Counted from the first letter of the stretch, positions 26,733 to 35,585 are shown. The stretch: 64,000 bases of DNA from Lawsonibacter celer (GCF_014281125.1 NZ_JACOEA010000001.1:186001-250000), one strand, 5' to 3'. The notes: generated by a model not told the origin, from the letters alone. Numbers and translations are program-made.

Positions 26733-26767
26733 AGAACCCGAAATCTTAAGATTTCGGGTTCTTCTTT
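26733..26767 (+). terminator. terminator after tRNA-Ala copy 1
   Basis: A perfect palindromic stem (arms 26732-26747 and 26748-26763, starting at the CCA end) followed by CTTTG. Confidence 0.75.
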
Positions 26768-26803
26768 GTTCGGATGCAAAGAGGCCTTCAGGCACACAAA
26801 CAA

Positions 26804-26832
26804 CAGCGGTTCGGTTCCGCTTCTCTCCGCCA
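26804..26832 (+). pseudogene. decayed tRNA 3' end (T-arm and acceptor) after copy 1
   Basis: The sequence CAGCGGTTCGGTTCCGC followed by TTCTCTCCGCCA is nearly the last 29 nt of the tRNA-Ala gene 72 nt upstream, with a T-arm and CCA-like end but no anticodon arm. It is followed by its own terminator-like hairpin (26833-26870, ending in TTTTTTTC). Confidence 0.65.
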
Positions 26833-26870
26833 AAAATCCCAAAATCTTACGGTTTCGGGATTTTTTTCTT
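26833..26870 (+). terminator. second terminator after the tRNA-Ala unit
   Basis: Stem AAAATCCCAAAATC with GGTTTCGGGATTTT (two G-T pairs) and a T-run. Confidence 0.65.
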
Positions 26871-26883
26871 TGTTCGGACATAA

Positions 26884-26932
26884 AAGAAAACGGCAGCGCG
26901 GCCTGGACACAGGCGCTCTGCCGTTTTTCTCT
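26884..26932 (-). terminator. terminator of the SNF symporter gene
   Basis: Outer stem 26887-26896 with 26918-26927 and an inner CCTG/CAGG hairpin; leftward it is followed by TTTTCTTTTA. Confidence 0.8.
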
Positions 26933-28342
26933 TTAAAAACGAATGATCCCCAGAGACTGCAGCAGCAGGAAGAACAGCAGCAGGGGAGTTACCACCTTCA
27001 CCATGATGACATAGAGCTTTTCCCGGCGAAACCTGCGGCCCCCAAGCGTAACTTCCTCAATAATCGTCTTGGGCTTCACAATCCATCCAATCAGAATGCA
27101 GGTGCCGATGGAGAGCACAGGCATCATCACATAGTTGCTGATATAGTCCAGGATGTCCAGGATTTGCGCATTTTTGCCGGCAGGGGTATTGGGCAGGATC
27201 CATTCAAAGTAGAATAGATTGTAGCCCAGACAGACTACCAGACCGCCAGCCAAAGCGATCAGCGCCACCGCAATACAGGCCTTTTTGCGGCTGATATGGA
27301 ATTGGTCCATAGCGCTGGATACGATGGCCTCCATAATGGAGACGGAGGAGGTGAGGGCGGCAAAGGCCACGGCCAGAAAGAATACGACGCCGACCACAAC
27401 CCCCACGCCGCCCATGGCGCCGAATACCTTGGGGAGGGAGCGGAACATCAGGGTGGGTCCGTCTGACATGCCCTGCGCGCCTGAAAAGACGAAGACGGCG
27501 GGGATAATCATCATACCGGCTAGGAAGGCCACAACAGTGTCAAACAGCTCAATCTGGTTGACGGATTTCACTAGGTTGGTCTCCTTTTTCACATAAGAGC
27601 CGTAAGTGATCATGATGCCCATGGCCACGCTGATGGAATAGAAGAGCTGTCCCATGGCGTCGGTCAGCACCATAAGGAATTTGCGCAGGGTCATTCCCTC
27701 AAAGTTCGGCACCACGTATACAAGCAGACCCTGCAGCCCGGTGCGGGTGACGCCCTCTTCGTCCGTATGGGACAGCGTCAGAGAGAAGCAGGCGATACAC
27801 AGCATAAGCACCAGCAGGACCGGCATCAGAATCTTTGACATCCGCTCGATCCCGGAGTCGACGCCGCTGTACACAACAAACACGGTCGCGCCCAGAAAAA
27901 GCAGGAACCAGAGGATAGGGCTCCAGGTAGAGGTAATGAAGCTGGTAAAGTACTGGCTGTCCACAGCGGCCTGTGCGCCGCCGGTCAAGTAGGCGGCCAG
28001 ATACTTCAGCACCCAGCCGCCGATGGCGCTGTAATAGGGCAGGATCAGCATGGGGATCACGCAGGCCAGAAGGCCCAGCCAGCCCATTTTGGGGTAAAGC
28101 ACGCGGTAGGCGGTCAAGGGGCTCTGGCCTGTCCGGCGGCCGATGGCGATTTCCGTGGTCAGCAGGGTAAAGCCAAAGGTAAGCGCTAAAATCAGGTAAA
28201 CCAGCAGAAACACGCCGCCGCCGTCCTTTGCGGCTAAATAGGGAAAACGCCATATATTTCCCAGTCCTACGGCACTGCCGGCAGCGGATAAAACAAATCC
28301 CAAAGAGCCGGTAAAACTGCCGCGATTTTGCTTTTTTTCCAT
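26933..28342 (-). CDS. sodium-dependent neurotransmitter-symporter-family (SNF) transporter
   Basis: A 469-residue Na+ symporter of bacterial NSS type with 11-12 membrane segments. The first segment carries the Na+-site signature GSAVGLGNIWRFPYLAAKDGG; the MhsT/LeuT-like pattern continues in LLTTEIAIGRRTGQSPL. ATG 28342 follows GGAGGAG by 6 nt, and an open frame upstream runs through the promoter. NSS transporters import amino acids. It has its own promoter and terminator but sits inside the tRNA-flanked module, so it may feed or merely neighbour the beta-keto acid genes. Confidence 0.92.
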   Translation of the reverse strand: MEKKQNRGSFTGSLGFVLSAAGSAVGLGNIWRFPYLAAKDGGGVFLLVYLILALTFGFTLLTTEIAIGRRTGQSPLTAYRVLYPKMGWLGLLACVIPMLILPYYSAIGGWVLKYLAAYLTGGAQAAVDSQYFTSFITSTWSPILWFLLFLGATVFVVYSGVDSGIERMSKILMPVLLVLMLCIACFSLTLSHTDEEGVTRTGLQGLLVYVVPNFEGMTLRKFLMVLTDAMGQLFYSISVAMGIMITYGSYVKKETNLVKSVNQIELFDTVVAFLAGMMIIPAVFVFSGAQGMSDGPTLMFRSLPKVFGAMGGVGVVVGVVFFLAVAFAALTSSVSIMEAIVSSAMDQFHISRKKACIAVALIALAGGLVVCLGYNLFYFEWILPNTPAGKNAQILDILDYISNYVMMPVLSIGTCILIGWIVKPKTIIEEVTLGGRRFRREKLYVIMVKVVTPLLLFFLLLQSLGIIRF

Positions 28343-28379
28343 ATAATCTCCTCCCAATGAACCAATGCACACGCGGAAT

Positions 28380-28408
28380 AGTATACTATGAACTGCCGCG
28401 GCTGACAA
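28380..28408 (-). promoter_or_regulatory. sigma-A promoter of the SNF gene
   Basis: On the minus strand TTGTCA (28403-28408), 17-nt spacer, TATACT (28380-28385). Confidence 0.75.
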
Positions 28409-28448
28409 GGCTATGTTGGCTGGGCGGATGAGGCGTCATACAGAATGT

Positions 28449-28490
28449 AAAAAGGACCCGCCGCGCCTTTGGGCGCGGCGGGTCCTTTTG
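28449..28490 (-). terminator. terminator of the CoA-transferase gene
   Basis: An 18-bp GC-rich stem (28450-28467 with 28472-28489); leftward the left arm ends in CCTTTTTAC. Confidence 0.85.
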
Positions 28491-28520
28491 TGTATTGAAG
28501 AAATAAGGGCTTCCTCCTGC

Positions 28521-29837
28521 TCAGAGAATGTGGAAGCGCTCGGCAGCCTCAGTGAGCTCGGCCTGAAAATCGGGGTGGGCGATGGAAATCAGAGCCTTGG
28601 CCCGATCCCGCACGGTCTTTCCCTTGAGCTCCGCCACGCCGAACTCGGTGACCACGTATTCCACATCGGAGCGGGCGGTGGACACCACGGTGCCGGGTGT
28701 CAGGCCGGGCACAATTTTCGACGCCAGTTTGGTGCTGCCGTCCTTTTGGCGTACCGTGCCGGTGGAGTGCAGGGTCATGATCGATTTTCCACCGGGAGAC
28801 ATCTGGGCGCCCATGCAGGTCTCCGCCTGGCCGCCGATTCCGCTGATCTGGGAGCCAGCCACCGACTCGGAGGCGCACTGGCCGAACAGGTCTACCTGCA
28901 GCGTGGTGTTGATGGAGGTCATCTTGTAGTTCTGGGCGATGACATAGGGGTCGTTGGTGTAGGGGGCGGCCCGGTGAAGTACGCCCGGGTTGTTGTCGAT
29001 AAAGTCATACAGCCGCTGGGTGCCCATGGTAAAGACCGTCACAATCTGGTTGGGGTGAAGGGTCTTGCACCGGCCGGTGAGCACGCCGGCCTCCACCAAA
29101 TCCACCGTGCTGTCCACCAGCATCTCAGTATGCATGCCCAGATCTCTTTTGTGCATCAGCGACTGGGCCACCGCGTTGGGGATGGAGCCGATGCCCAGCT
29201 GGATGGTGGAGCCGTCCTCCACCAGGTCGGCCACATACCGGCCGATGGCCAGGTCGGCCTCGCCGATGGGGGCGGGCGGCATTTCCACCAAGCCACGGTC
29301 GCACTCTACGATGTGATCCACCCGGCTGATGTGCAGCGTGGTGTCCCCGAAGGTGCGAGGGGCCTTGGCGCACACCTCCACCACCACGCGCTTGGCGCGC
29401 TTAAGCACCTCGGGCTCCACCAGACAGCCGGCGCAGATGGAAAAATAGCCGTGCTCATCCATGGGGGAGACGGAGGTGACCAGCAGATCCGGGTCTGCAC
29501 GGCCGCGCAGCACCACGGAAGGTGCGGCGCGCAGATGAGAGGGGAGATGGGTACACTCGCCCAACCGGTCGGAAATGCGCTGGACCGGGCTGTAAAAGAA
29601 GCTCTCCTGCTCCAGGATTCCCCTGTATTGGGGATCGGTCATGACCGGATAGGGCTTGAGGGGCAGAGCGGTGCTGAGCCGGATATGGGAAGCCCGACCC
29701 TGCAGCTCATGCAGGCGGCTGAGCAATCCAACCGGAGATTGGGGACCGGAGCCCAATACTATGAAAAGATCGGATTGGAACAGCTCCAGCAGCTGGTCCA
29801 TAGAGATGCGCTTGCGTTGGTATTCCTGTTGATACAT
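28521..29837 (-). CDS. family I CoA-transferase under sigma-54 control
   Basis: A 438-residue paralogue of the CoA-transferase at 10024 (acetyl-CoA hydrolase/4-hydroxybutyrate CoA-transferase family). Shared motifs are LGIGSIPNAVAQSL, GMHTEML with the likely catalytic Glu, and VVTEFGVAELKG. ATG 29837 follows GGAGGTAACATC. About 50 bp upstream of the gene is a consensus sigma-54 -24/-12 element, and further up a TAAATC-N6-GACTTA site; the activator gene is adjacent. With the SDR/thiolase/BKACE operon across the activator gene it could convert acetoacetate to acetoacetyl-CoA, or activate the imported acid (inference). Confidence 0.9.
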   Translation of the reverse strand: MYQQEYQRKRISMDQLLELFQSDLFIVLGSGPQSPVGLLSRLHELQGRASHIRLSTALPLKPYPVMTDPQYRGILEQESFFYSPVQRISDRLGECTHLPSHLRAAPSVVLRGRADPDLLVTSVSPMDEHGYFSICAGCLVEPEVLKRAKRVVVEVCAKAPRTFGDTTLHISRVDHIVECDRGLVEMPPAPIGEADLAIGRYVADLVEDGSTIQLGIGSIPNAVAQSLMHKRDLGMHTEMLVDSTVDLVEAGVLTGRCKTLHPNQIVTVFTMGTQRLYDFIDNNPGVLHRAAPYTNDPYVIAQNYKMTSINTTLQVDLFGQCASESVAGSQISGIGGQAETCMGAQMSPGGKSIMTLHSTGTVRQKDGSTKLASKIVPGLTPGTVVSTARSDVEYVVTEFGVAELKGKTVRDRAKALISIAHPDFQAELTEAAERFHIL

Positions 29838-29885
29838 GATGTTACCTCCTGCTTGTTGTGTTTCCACTGACCTGGACAGATAACA

Positions 29886-29901
29886 TGCAAGTTTGATGCC
29901 A
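29886..29901 (-). promoter_or_regulatory. sigma-54 (-24/-12) promoter of the CoA-transferase gene
   Basis: Read leftward: TGGCATCAAACTTGCA. The GG and GC dinucleotides are spaced as in the consensus TGGCACG-N4-TTGCW, with one departure in the first block. Confidence 0.75.
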
Positions 29902-29993
29902 GGTTTTTAAGCGGGGGATTGGGGGGATCTGGTCGCAGACCCAGAAAAACAGGCCCCGGCAAGACGGAATGGAGGGGGCAGGCCAGTGAGAAG

Positions 29994-30031
29994 CCCCCAT
30001 GGCTAAATCAAAATTGACTTAACCATGGGGG
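29994..30031. promoter_or_regulatory. 38-bp palindrome holding an activator-like site, also terminator-like
   Basis: Outer arms CCCCCATGG/CCATGGGGG (29994-30002 and 30023-30031) enclose TAAATC-AAAATT-GACTTA (30004-30021), a one-mismatch match to the pair of sites at 31579-31627. It lies about 100 bp upstream of the sigma-54 element at 29886-29901, the usual enhancer distance, and 8 nt after the activator gene, so it may serve both as binding site and as end of that transcript. Confidence 0.6.
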
Positions 30032-30038
30032 ACTTTCC

Positions 30039-31457
30039 TCACAGGTTATATTTTGCCTTGCGCCGGGCGATGGCGGACTGGCTGGTTTTGAGATATTGGG
30101 CGGCTTTATAGGTGCTTCCGCAGCGCTTCAGGACCTGCTGCAGCAAAGCGCGCTCACATTGTTCCATATAGAAATTCAGGGAAAAGTCCTCCGGTACGTC
30201 GTCCAGCAGGAGAGAGGGAGGAAGAAAATAGCTGGCCTGTGCCGGGTGGCTCTCCTCCGGCAGGCTGGGATTCAACGAGCTGCCCGGAATTTCGGAGATC
30301 TCAATCACCTCGCCGGAGCTGGTGATGATCATGCGCTCAATGAGGTTTTTTAGTTCCCGCACGTTGCCGGGCCAGCTGTGGGATTTGAGCTGAAGCATGG
30401 CCTTGGCGGACAGATAGCGGGGACGGCCATATTTGTCTCCGTAGTGGCGGAGAAAATAGTTGGCCAACGGCTCAATGTCCTCCTGGCGTTCCCGCAAAGG
30501 CGGAATGTAGACCGGCATAACGTTGAGGCGGTAGTACAAATCCTGGCGGAAGCTGCCGTTTTGGACACAGGCGGCTAGGTCCTGATTGCTGGCGGCCAGC
30601 ACACGGAAGTCCACTGTGGTGCTTTTCACCGACCCTACTTTGGTAAAGCGCTTGGTCTCAATGGCCTGGAGAAGCTTGCCCTGAAGCGCCAGCGGCATGG
30701 AGTTGATCTCATCCAAGAATAGGGTACCGCCGTCGGCCTCTTCGAAGAGGCCCCTTTTACCGGCGCTGGAGGCGCCGGTAAAAGCACCTTTAGCATACCC
30801 GAAGAGCTCTGCCTCCAGCAACGTTTCCGGCAGGGAGGCGCAGTTGATGGAGACAAAACGACCCTTGCTCCTGTGGCCCAAACTATGGATGAGATGGGCC
30901 ACCACATCCTTGCCGCAGCCCGTCTCGCCCGTGACCAGGACGGCGGTGTCCACATCGGACAACGCCCGGGCCAGCTCCAGCACCTGCCTCATGGCGGGAC
31001 TCTCGGCGATGACCTCCCGGTTGTCTACCCGCATACGGCTGGGGTCCAGCGTGTTGTGCCTGGAGCCGGAATTGGCCGAGTGTATCTGCTGGGTGAGCAG
31101 GTTCAGGGGGAGGAGCACCGCTACGATAAACTCCACATTGCCGTTGCTGTCAAAAATGGGGCTGGTCATGTTCAGCTGCCTGTGCCGCTGACCGCGGAAA
31201 TTGACCACATCCTGAAAAAAGGAAAAAGCGCGCTTGTACTTGAGCACATCTTCGGAGACAGCGCGCTCAATAATACCTTCCTCCGCCATGCGGTACATGG
31301 TGTAGGTCAGCAGGACTTCCTTGGTGGAACCAGACAGATCAATCAGGGCTCGATTAACGTAGATGAATTTCCCGTGCTTGTCCAGCACATAAATGGGCTC
31401 CTGCATGTTGTCCAGAATGGTTTCCAGAAATTTCACCTGTCTGTAAGCTTTGTCCAA
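30039..31457 (-). CDS. PAS-domain sigma-54-dependent transcriptional activator (TTG start)
   Basis: A 472-residue enhancer-binding protein. An N-terminal PAS sensor (about 10-115, ETILDNMQEPIYVLD) is followed by the AAA+ domain with Walker A GETGCGKD, the sigma-54 contact loop AKGAFTGAS and Walker B GGTLFLDEI. The last 40 residues are a Fis-type HTH (STYKAAQYLKTSQSAIARR). The start TTG has GGAGGTCGTAATC in front. It lies between two sigma-54 promoters pointing away in both directions, each with copies of the same spaced palindrome, so it is the evident activator of the CoA-transferase gene and the SDR-BKACE operon. The PAS ligand may be the acid substrate. Confidence 0.93.
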   Translation of the reverse strand: MDKAYRQVKFLETILDNMQEPIYVLDKHGKFIYVNRALIDLSGSTKEVLLTYTMYRMAEEGIIERAVSEDVLKYKRAFSFFQDVVNFRGQRHRQLNMTSPIFDSNGNVEFIVAVLLPLNLLTQQIHSANSGSRHNTLDPSRMRVDNREVIAESPAMRQVLELARALSDVDTAVLVTGETGCGKDVVAHLIHSLGHRSKGRFVSINCASLPETLLEAELFGYAKGAFTGASSAGKRGLFEEADGGTLFLDEINSMPLALQGKLLQAIETKRFTKVGSVKSTTVDFRVLAASNQDLAACVQNGSFRQDLYYRLNVMPVYIPPLRERQEDIEPLANYFLRHYGDKYGRPRYLSAKAMLQLKSHSWPGNVRELKNLIERMIITSSGEVIEISEIPGSSLNPSLPEESHPAQASYFLPPSLLLDDVPEDFSLNFYMEQCERALLQQVLKRCGSTYKAAQYLKTSQSAIARRKAKYNL

Positions 31458-31578
31458 GATTACGACCTCCGCCTCTGTTTATCAATCATCTGACACAGCG
31501 ATCCTTATAATAATTATACTAACATACGGCGGAGAAAAGCACAAGTATTTTGTCAAGAGTGACGATAAAACCAAAAAA

Positions 31579-31627
31579 TAAGTCAATTTAGACTTGCTAA
31601 AAAAGAAAATAAGTCAAAAAAGACTTA
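31579..31627 (+). promoter_or_regulatory. two activator sites TAAGTC-N6-GACTTA
   Basis: Site 1 is TAAGTC-AATTTA-GACTTG (31579-31596), site 2 is TAAGTC-AAAAAA-GACTTA (31610-31627). Centres are 31 bp apart, about three helical turns, so two dimers would bind on one face. They lie about 80-110 bp upstream of the sigma-54 element at 31690-31705. The rest of 31458-31754 is AT-rich and non-coding. Confidence 0.7.
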
Positions 31628-31689
31628 TCTGGTGGGACATAAAAAAACGAAATGCAGCGCTGGAGAGGGGTTGGGGGCTTTCTTGATTT

Positions 31690-31705
31690 TGGCACGTTTT
31701 TTGCT
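31690..31705 (+). promoter_or_regulatory. perfect sigma-54 promoter of the SDR-thiolase-AtoE-BKACE operon
   Basis: TGGCACG-TTTT-TTGCT matches the -24/-12 consensus at every defined position. Transcription should begin near 31716, about 39 nt before the SDR start. Confidence 0.9.
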
Positions 31706-31754
31706 TAATTTATCAGCATCGCGATATTTTTCGGAAAGTGAGTGAGATAAGCGG

Positions 31755-32498
31755 ATGAGATTTGCCGATCAGGTGGTACTGGTGACCGGCGCCGCCCGGG
31801 GAATTGGATTTGCAACGGCCCGCAGATTTGCAGCGGAGGGGGCCAGGGTCGTGCTCGCCGATGTGAGCGCTGACTGTGTCCAGGCGCGGGACAAGCTCCT
31901 GGCTGAGGGATTTGCGCAGGTCATTGCCGTGCAGGGAAGCGTATCGGACCAGGGCGATGTGGAGCGCATGTTTGAAGAGGCCGTGTCCGCCTTCGGCGGC
32001 ATCGACGTGCTGGTCAACAACGCGGGTATTACCCGGGACGCACTGTTCCACAAGATGACGGAGGAGCAGTGGGACCTGGTGATGAATGTGAACCTGAAGT
32101 CGATGTTCTTCACCATTCAGGCGGCGCTGAAGCAGATGCTGCCCAAGGGAAAGGGGGCCATAGTCAACGTGGCTTCCATTACCGGGCAGATGGGCAATGT
32201 GGGGCAGAGCAACTATGCTGCCTCCAAGGCCGGCGTCCAGGCGTTGACCCGAAATCTCTGCCTGGAGTACGCGGGCAAGGGCATCCGGGTCAACGCGGTG
32301 GCCCCGGGATTCACATTTTCGGAGATGACTAGGGCCATCCCGGAGCCGATCATTGAGCAGATGGTAAAGAAGATCCCCATGAAGCGGGGGGCTGAGCCCA
32401 GAGAGATCGCCTCGGCCATCCTGTTCCTGGCCTCGGAGGACGCCTCCTTTGTCAACGGACAAACCCTGGCGGTCAACGGCGGAATGTATCTCTATTGA
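31755..32498 (+). CDS. short-chain dehydrogenase/reductase (FabG-like 3-hydroxyacyl dehydrogenase)
   Basis: A 247-residue classical SDR. The NAD(P) motif TGAARGIG is at 11-18, NNAG at 88-91, and the catalytic tetrad is Asn113, Ser141, Tyr154 and Lys158. Length and sequence resemble FabG/PhaB, which interconvert 3-hydroxyacyl and 3-ketoacyl thioesters; some members oxidise free 3-hydroxy acids. As the first gene of the sigma-54 operon with thiolase and BKACE it most likely makes the beta-keto compound in a catabolic direction. The ribosome site is weak (GTGAGTGAGATAAGCGG). Confidence 0.88.
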   Translation: MRFADQVVLVTGAARGIGFATARRFAAEGARVVLADVSADCVQARDKLLAEGFAQVIAVQGSVSDQGDVERMFEEAVSAFGGIDVLVNNAGITRDALFHKMTEEQWDLVMNVNLKSMFFTIQAALKQMLPKGKGAIVNVASITGQMGNVGQSNYAASKAGVQALTRNLCLEYAGKGIRVNAVAPGFTFSEMTRAIPEPIIEQMVKKIPMKRGAEPREIASAILFLASEDASFVNGQTLAVNGGMYLY

Positions 32499-32539
32499 TC
32501 ACAAAGGACTGCTGCGTGCGGTAAGAAAGGAAGAGACAG

Positions 32540-33709
32540 ATGGAAGTGAGAGACGCGTATATCGTGGCCTTTGGCCGCAGCCCCTACTGTAAAGCGTTTA
32601 AGGGCGGGCTGTCCAAGGTCCATCCGGTGCAGTATGGGGGCCAGACACTGGCGGGTGTACTCAAGCGCGTTCCCCAGCTGGACCCCATGGAGATCGACGA
32701 CGTGATTGTGGGCTGTGCCATGCCGAAGGGCGTCCAGGACTTTAACCTGGCCCGTCTGGTGGCCCAGCGGGCCGGCCTGCCGGACAAGGTGACCGGCATG
32801 ACCATCAACCGCTTCTGCTCTTCCGGCCTGCAGACGGTGGCGACTGCCGCAAACGCCATTATGTGCGGACAAGCGGAGGTCCTTGTGGCTGGCGGTGTGG
32901 AGACCATGTCCATGGTCTCCATGGCGACCGATCCCAGCATCATGGAGCCCTACCTGGCCAAGCACGCGGTGGACAACTACATCAGCATGGGAATGACCGC
33001 GGAAAACGTGGCGGCCGATTACAACATCTCCCGTGAGGACATGGAAAAGATGGCCTGCGAGAGCCATGCCAAGGCGGCGGCGGCCCAGGCCGCCGGCTGG
33101 TTTGAGGACCAGATCGTCCCGGTGGACGGACTGGACGCCGATGGAAATCCAGTGGTGCTTACCCGGGACGAGGGAATCCGTCCCGGTACCACGATGGAGA
33201 GCCTAGCCGGTCTGAAGCCCTGCTTCAAGCCGGATGGTGTGGTGACCGCAGCCACCTCCTCCCAGATGACCGATGGCGCCGGCTTTGTGGTGCTGATGTC
33301 CGGGGAGAAGCTGCGGGAGCTGGGACTCAAGCCTCTGGCCAGGTTCGTGGGCTTTGCCGTGGACGGCGTGCCCGCCCGGGTCATGGGGATCGGCCCCATT
33401 CAGGCGATTCCGAAAGTGCTCAGGCTGACCGGCCTGACGCTGGGGGATATGGATGATATCGAGCTCAATGAGGCCTTTGCGTCCCAGGCGCTGGCCTGTA
33501 TCCGGACCTTGGGCCTGGATACGCAGAAGCTCAATCCAGAGGGCGGCGCCATGGCCCTGGGCCATCCGCTGGGCGCCTCCGGAGTGATGCTGCTGTGCAA
33601 GGCCATTTCCCACATGAAGCGATGCGGCGGCCGCTATTTTATGGTCACCATGTGTATTGGCGGCGGCCAGGGCGCGGCGGGTATTTTTGAGATGTGCAGC
33701 CAGGCGTAG
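32540..33709 (+). CDS. acetyl-CoA acetyltransferase (thiolase)
   Basis: A 389-residue thiolase. The acyl-enzyme Cys93 is in NRFCSSGLQT, the second motif is GGAMALGHPLGASG with its His, and the C-terminal Cys is in MCIGGGQGAAGIFE. It should cleave acetoacetyl-CoA or another 3-ketoacyl-CoA with CoA, or run the reverse. It lies 41 nt after the SDR gene. In this operon it would return BKACE-made acetoacetate (after CoA transfer) to two acetyl-CoA. Confidence 0.93.
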   Translation: MEVRDAYIVAFGRSPYCKAFKGGLSKVHPVQYGGQTLAGVLKRVPQLDPMEIDDVIVGCAMPKGVQDFNLARLVAQRAGLPDKVTGMTINRFCSSGLQTVATAANAIMCGQAEVLVAGGVETMSMVSMATDPSIMEPYLAKHAVDNYISMGMTAENVAADYNISREDMEKMACESHAKAAAAQAAGWFEDQIVPVDGLDADGNPVVLTRDEGIRPGTTMESLAGLKPCFKPDGVVTAATSSQMTDGAGFVVLMSGEKLRELGLKPLARFVGFAVDGVPARVMGIGPIQAIPKVLRLTGLTLGDMDDIELNEAFASQALACIRTLGLDTQKLNPEGGAMALGHPLGASGVMLLCKAISHMKRCGGRYFMVTMCIGGGQGAAGIFEMCSQA

Positions 33710-33773
33710 GAAAGCGCCTGCTGATACAAAGACAGGCGGGCGTGCCATAGTCCCGCCGGGAAGGATGTGCGGT

Positions 33774-34079
33774 ATGAATATCGGAACCTGGCAGGTGGGG
33801 ATCGCAACCCAACTGGGGCTTCTGCTGGTGGTTATGGGGCTGCTTTGTGTGGCAAAGCCCTACCAGACGGCAAAATGGCACAAGAACGACCCCGACATCC
33901 AGGAACGGGAACATAAACGGGAGCAGTCCCACCGCCGCAAAAAAGATCGGGTTGAATTCGACGCCAGCATTCTGGAGACCGAGCGGGAGCCCTCTAATCT
34001 GGCGGTGCGCGCGGTGCGGGTTCTGGGCGCTATTGCCCTTGTGGCCGGCGCCGCCCTGATGCTCTGGTCCTTCCTGTAA
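33774..34079 (+). CDS. small two-helix membrane protein of unknown function
   Basis: A 101-residue protein with membrane segments QLGLLLVVMGLLCVA near 10-25 and AIALVAGAALMLWSFL at the end, joined by a highly charged cytoplasmic stretch (HKREQSHRRKKDR). GAAGGA precedes ATG 33774. It is embedded between thiolase and the AtoE transporter in the sigma-54 operon, so an accessory role for the transporter is conceivable. I do not recognise the family. Confidence 0.7.
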   Translation: MNIGTWQVGIATQLGLLLVVMGLLCVAKPYQTAKWHKNDPDIQEREHKREQSHRRKKDRVEFDASILETEREPSNLAVRAVRVLGAIALVAGAALMLWSFL

Positions 34080-34163
34080 TCCGGCAGCACCCGCTGGTTG
34101 GGGGAATGGGGGCTCCTTAACCAGTGGTTTGGAAAAGCTGTAAAAATGGAGAGGAGAATTATT

Positions 34164-35585
34164 GTGAGTAACAACGAAACTACCACAAAAAAGACGTTTA
34201 ACGATCATTTTATTCGATTCTTTGATCGTTGGACACCCAATGCAATGGTCTTTGCCATCATTCTGACCATTATCGTTGCAATCCTTGCGATTATCTTTAC
34301 CGGCTGTCCCATCATCATGGATTCTGCAGAGGGGCAGATGAGCCTGATGAACAGCTGGGTAGCCGGCTTCTGGAGCCTGCTGACCTTCGGCATGCAGATG
34401 AGCTTGATCATGATTACCGGCAACGTGATTGCTATCTCTCCCCCGGTTCAGAAGCTTATCCGCAAGCTGGCCATGATGCCCAACAACTGGTTCCAGGCCT
34501 ATGCCATGGTCCTTGTCATCTCTTGGATCCTGATGTACATCCACTGGGGCATCGGCATGATGGTGTGTATCGCGCTGCTGCGCAACACCCTGGTTGCCGC
34601 CCGCGACAAGGGTTATTCCATCCATGCGCCCGCCCTGATCGCCTGCGCCTACTGCACAGCTATCCCCGCCGTGGGCATCTCCCAGGCTGCACCCCTCCAG
34701 GGCGCCACTCCCGGCTTCCTGAAGAGCATGTGCACCACTGAGATTGCCGCCAACTACGTAGCAGAGGCTTATCCCCTGTCCGAAAGTGTGCTGACCTGGT
34801 GGAACCTGCTGCAGTGCCTGGTGCTCTTCATTATGGTCTTTATCGTGGGCTACCTGATCATGCCCAAGAACAAGCTGAAGATGGAAGGCTGCTCTGACGA
34901 ACTGTACAACGACGTGAAGCACACCCAGACCATGTACGAAGGCCCCGCTGACCGCTCCACTCCTGCCGGCTTCATGAACAACACCCCTGTGTTCTCCATG
35001 ATTATCGGTATCTTCGGCCTGATCTGGTGCGTGATGCTTTATGCCAAGCAGGGCTTTAACGGCCTGACCATCAATAACTTCAACTTCACCATGATGATGC
35101 TGGGCATCGTGCTCTGCGGCACGCCGGAGCGCTTCTCCAAGGCCTGTATCGCTTCCGTCGGCTCTGTCTGGGGCGTTATCATTCAGTTCCCCCTGTACGC
35201 CGGCATCTTCGGCATTATCGCCAACACCGGTCTGGCCGCCGTGATTTCCAATGCGTTCATGGCCATTTCTACCACCAAGACCTTCCCCGAGGTTGCCTAC
35301 CTCTACTCTGCGGTGCTGAACATGGCCGTGCCTTCCGGCGGCTCCAAGTTCGTCATTGAGGCGCCCTACCTGCTGGACGTGGCCGCCAAGCTGAATGTGG
35401 ATGTGCCCAAGCTGCTGTGCGCCTACACCTATGGCGACCAGACCACCAACATCATCCAGCCCTTCTGGGCGCTGCCCTACCTGACCCTGTGTCACATCGA
35501 CTTCAAAAAGCTGCTGCCGTACACCCTGGTCATTTGTGTCGGTGCGCTGATTGTCTGCTCCATCTTCTTCCTCGGCGTATATTAA
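34164..35585 (+). CDS. AtoE-family short-chain fatty acid transporter (GTG start)
   Basis: A 473-residue membrane protein with about ten to twelve hydrophobic segments, matching the AtoE family (FFDRWTPNAMVFAIILT near the start, then TFGMQMSLIMITGNVIAISP and AVPSGGSKFVIEAPYL). E. coli AtoE is linked to acetoacetate/short-chain fatty acid uptake. The GTG at 34164 has GAGAGGAG 8 nt upstream; an ATG at 34146 lacks a ribosome site. It probably imports the short-chain (beta-hydroxy or beta-keto) acid used by its operon partners. Confidence 0.88.
   Translation: MSNNETTTKKTFNDHFIRFFDRWTPNAMVFAIILTIIVAILAIIFTGCPIIMDSAEGQMSLMNSWVAGFWSLLTFGMQMSLIMITGNVIAISPPVQKLIRKLAMMPNNWFQAYAMVLVISWILMYIHWGIGMMVCIALLRNTLVAARDKGYSIHAPALIACAYCTAIPAVGISQAAPLQGATPGFLKSMCTTEIAANYVAEAYPLSESVLTWWNLLQCLVLFIMVFIVGYLIMPKNKLKMEGCSDELYNDVKHTQTMYEGPADRSTPAGFMNNTPVFSMIIGIFGLIWCVMLYAKQGFNGLTINNFNFTMMMLGIVLCGTPERFSKACIASVGSVWGVIIQFPLYAGIFGIIANTGLAAVISNAFMAISTTKTFPEVAYLYSAVLNMAVPSGGSKFVIEAPYLLDVAAKLNVDVPKLLCAYTYGDQTTNIIQPFWALPYLTLCHIDFKKLLPYTLVICVGALIVCSIFFLGVY

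Noticed and set aside
28343..28408. Longer start for the SNF symporter
   Set aside because: The additional codons contain the promoter, and a strong ribosome site precedes the ATG at 28342.
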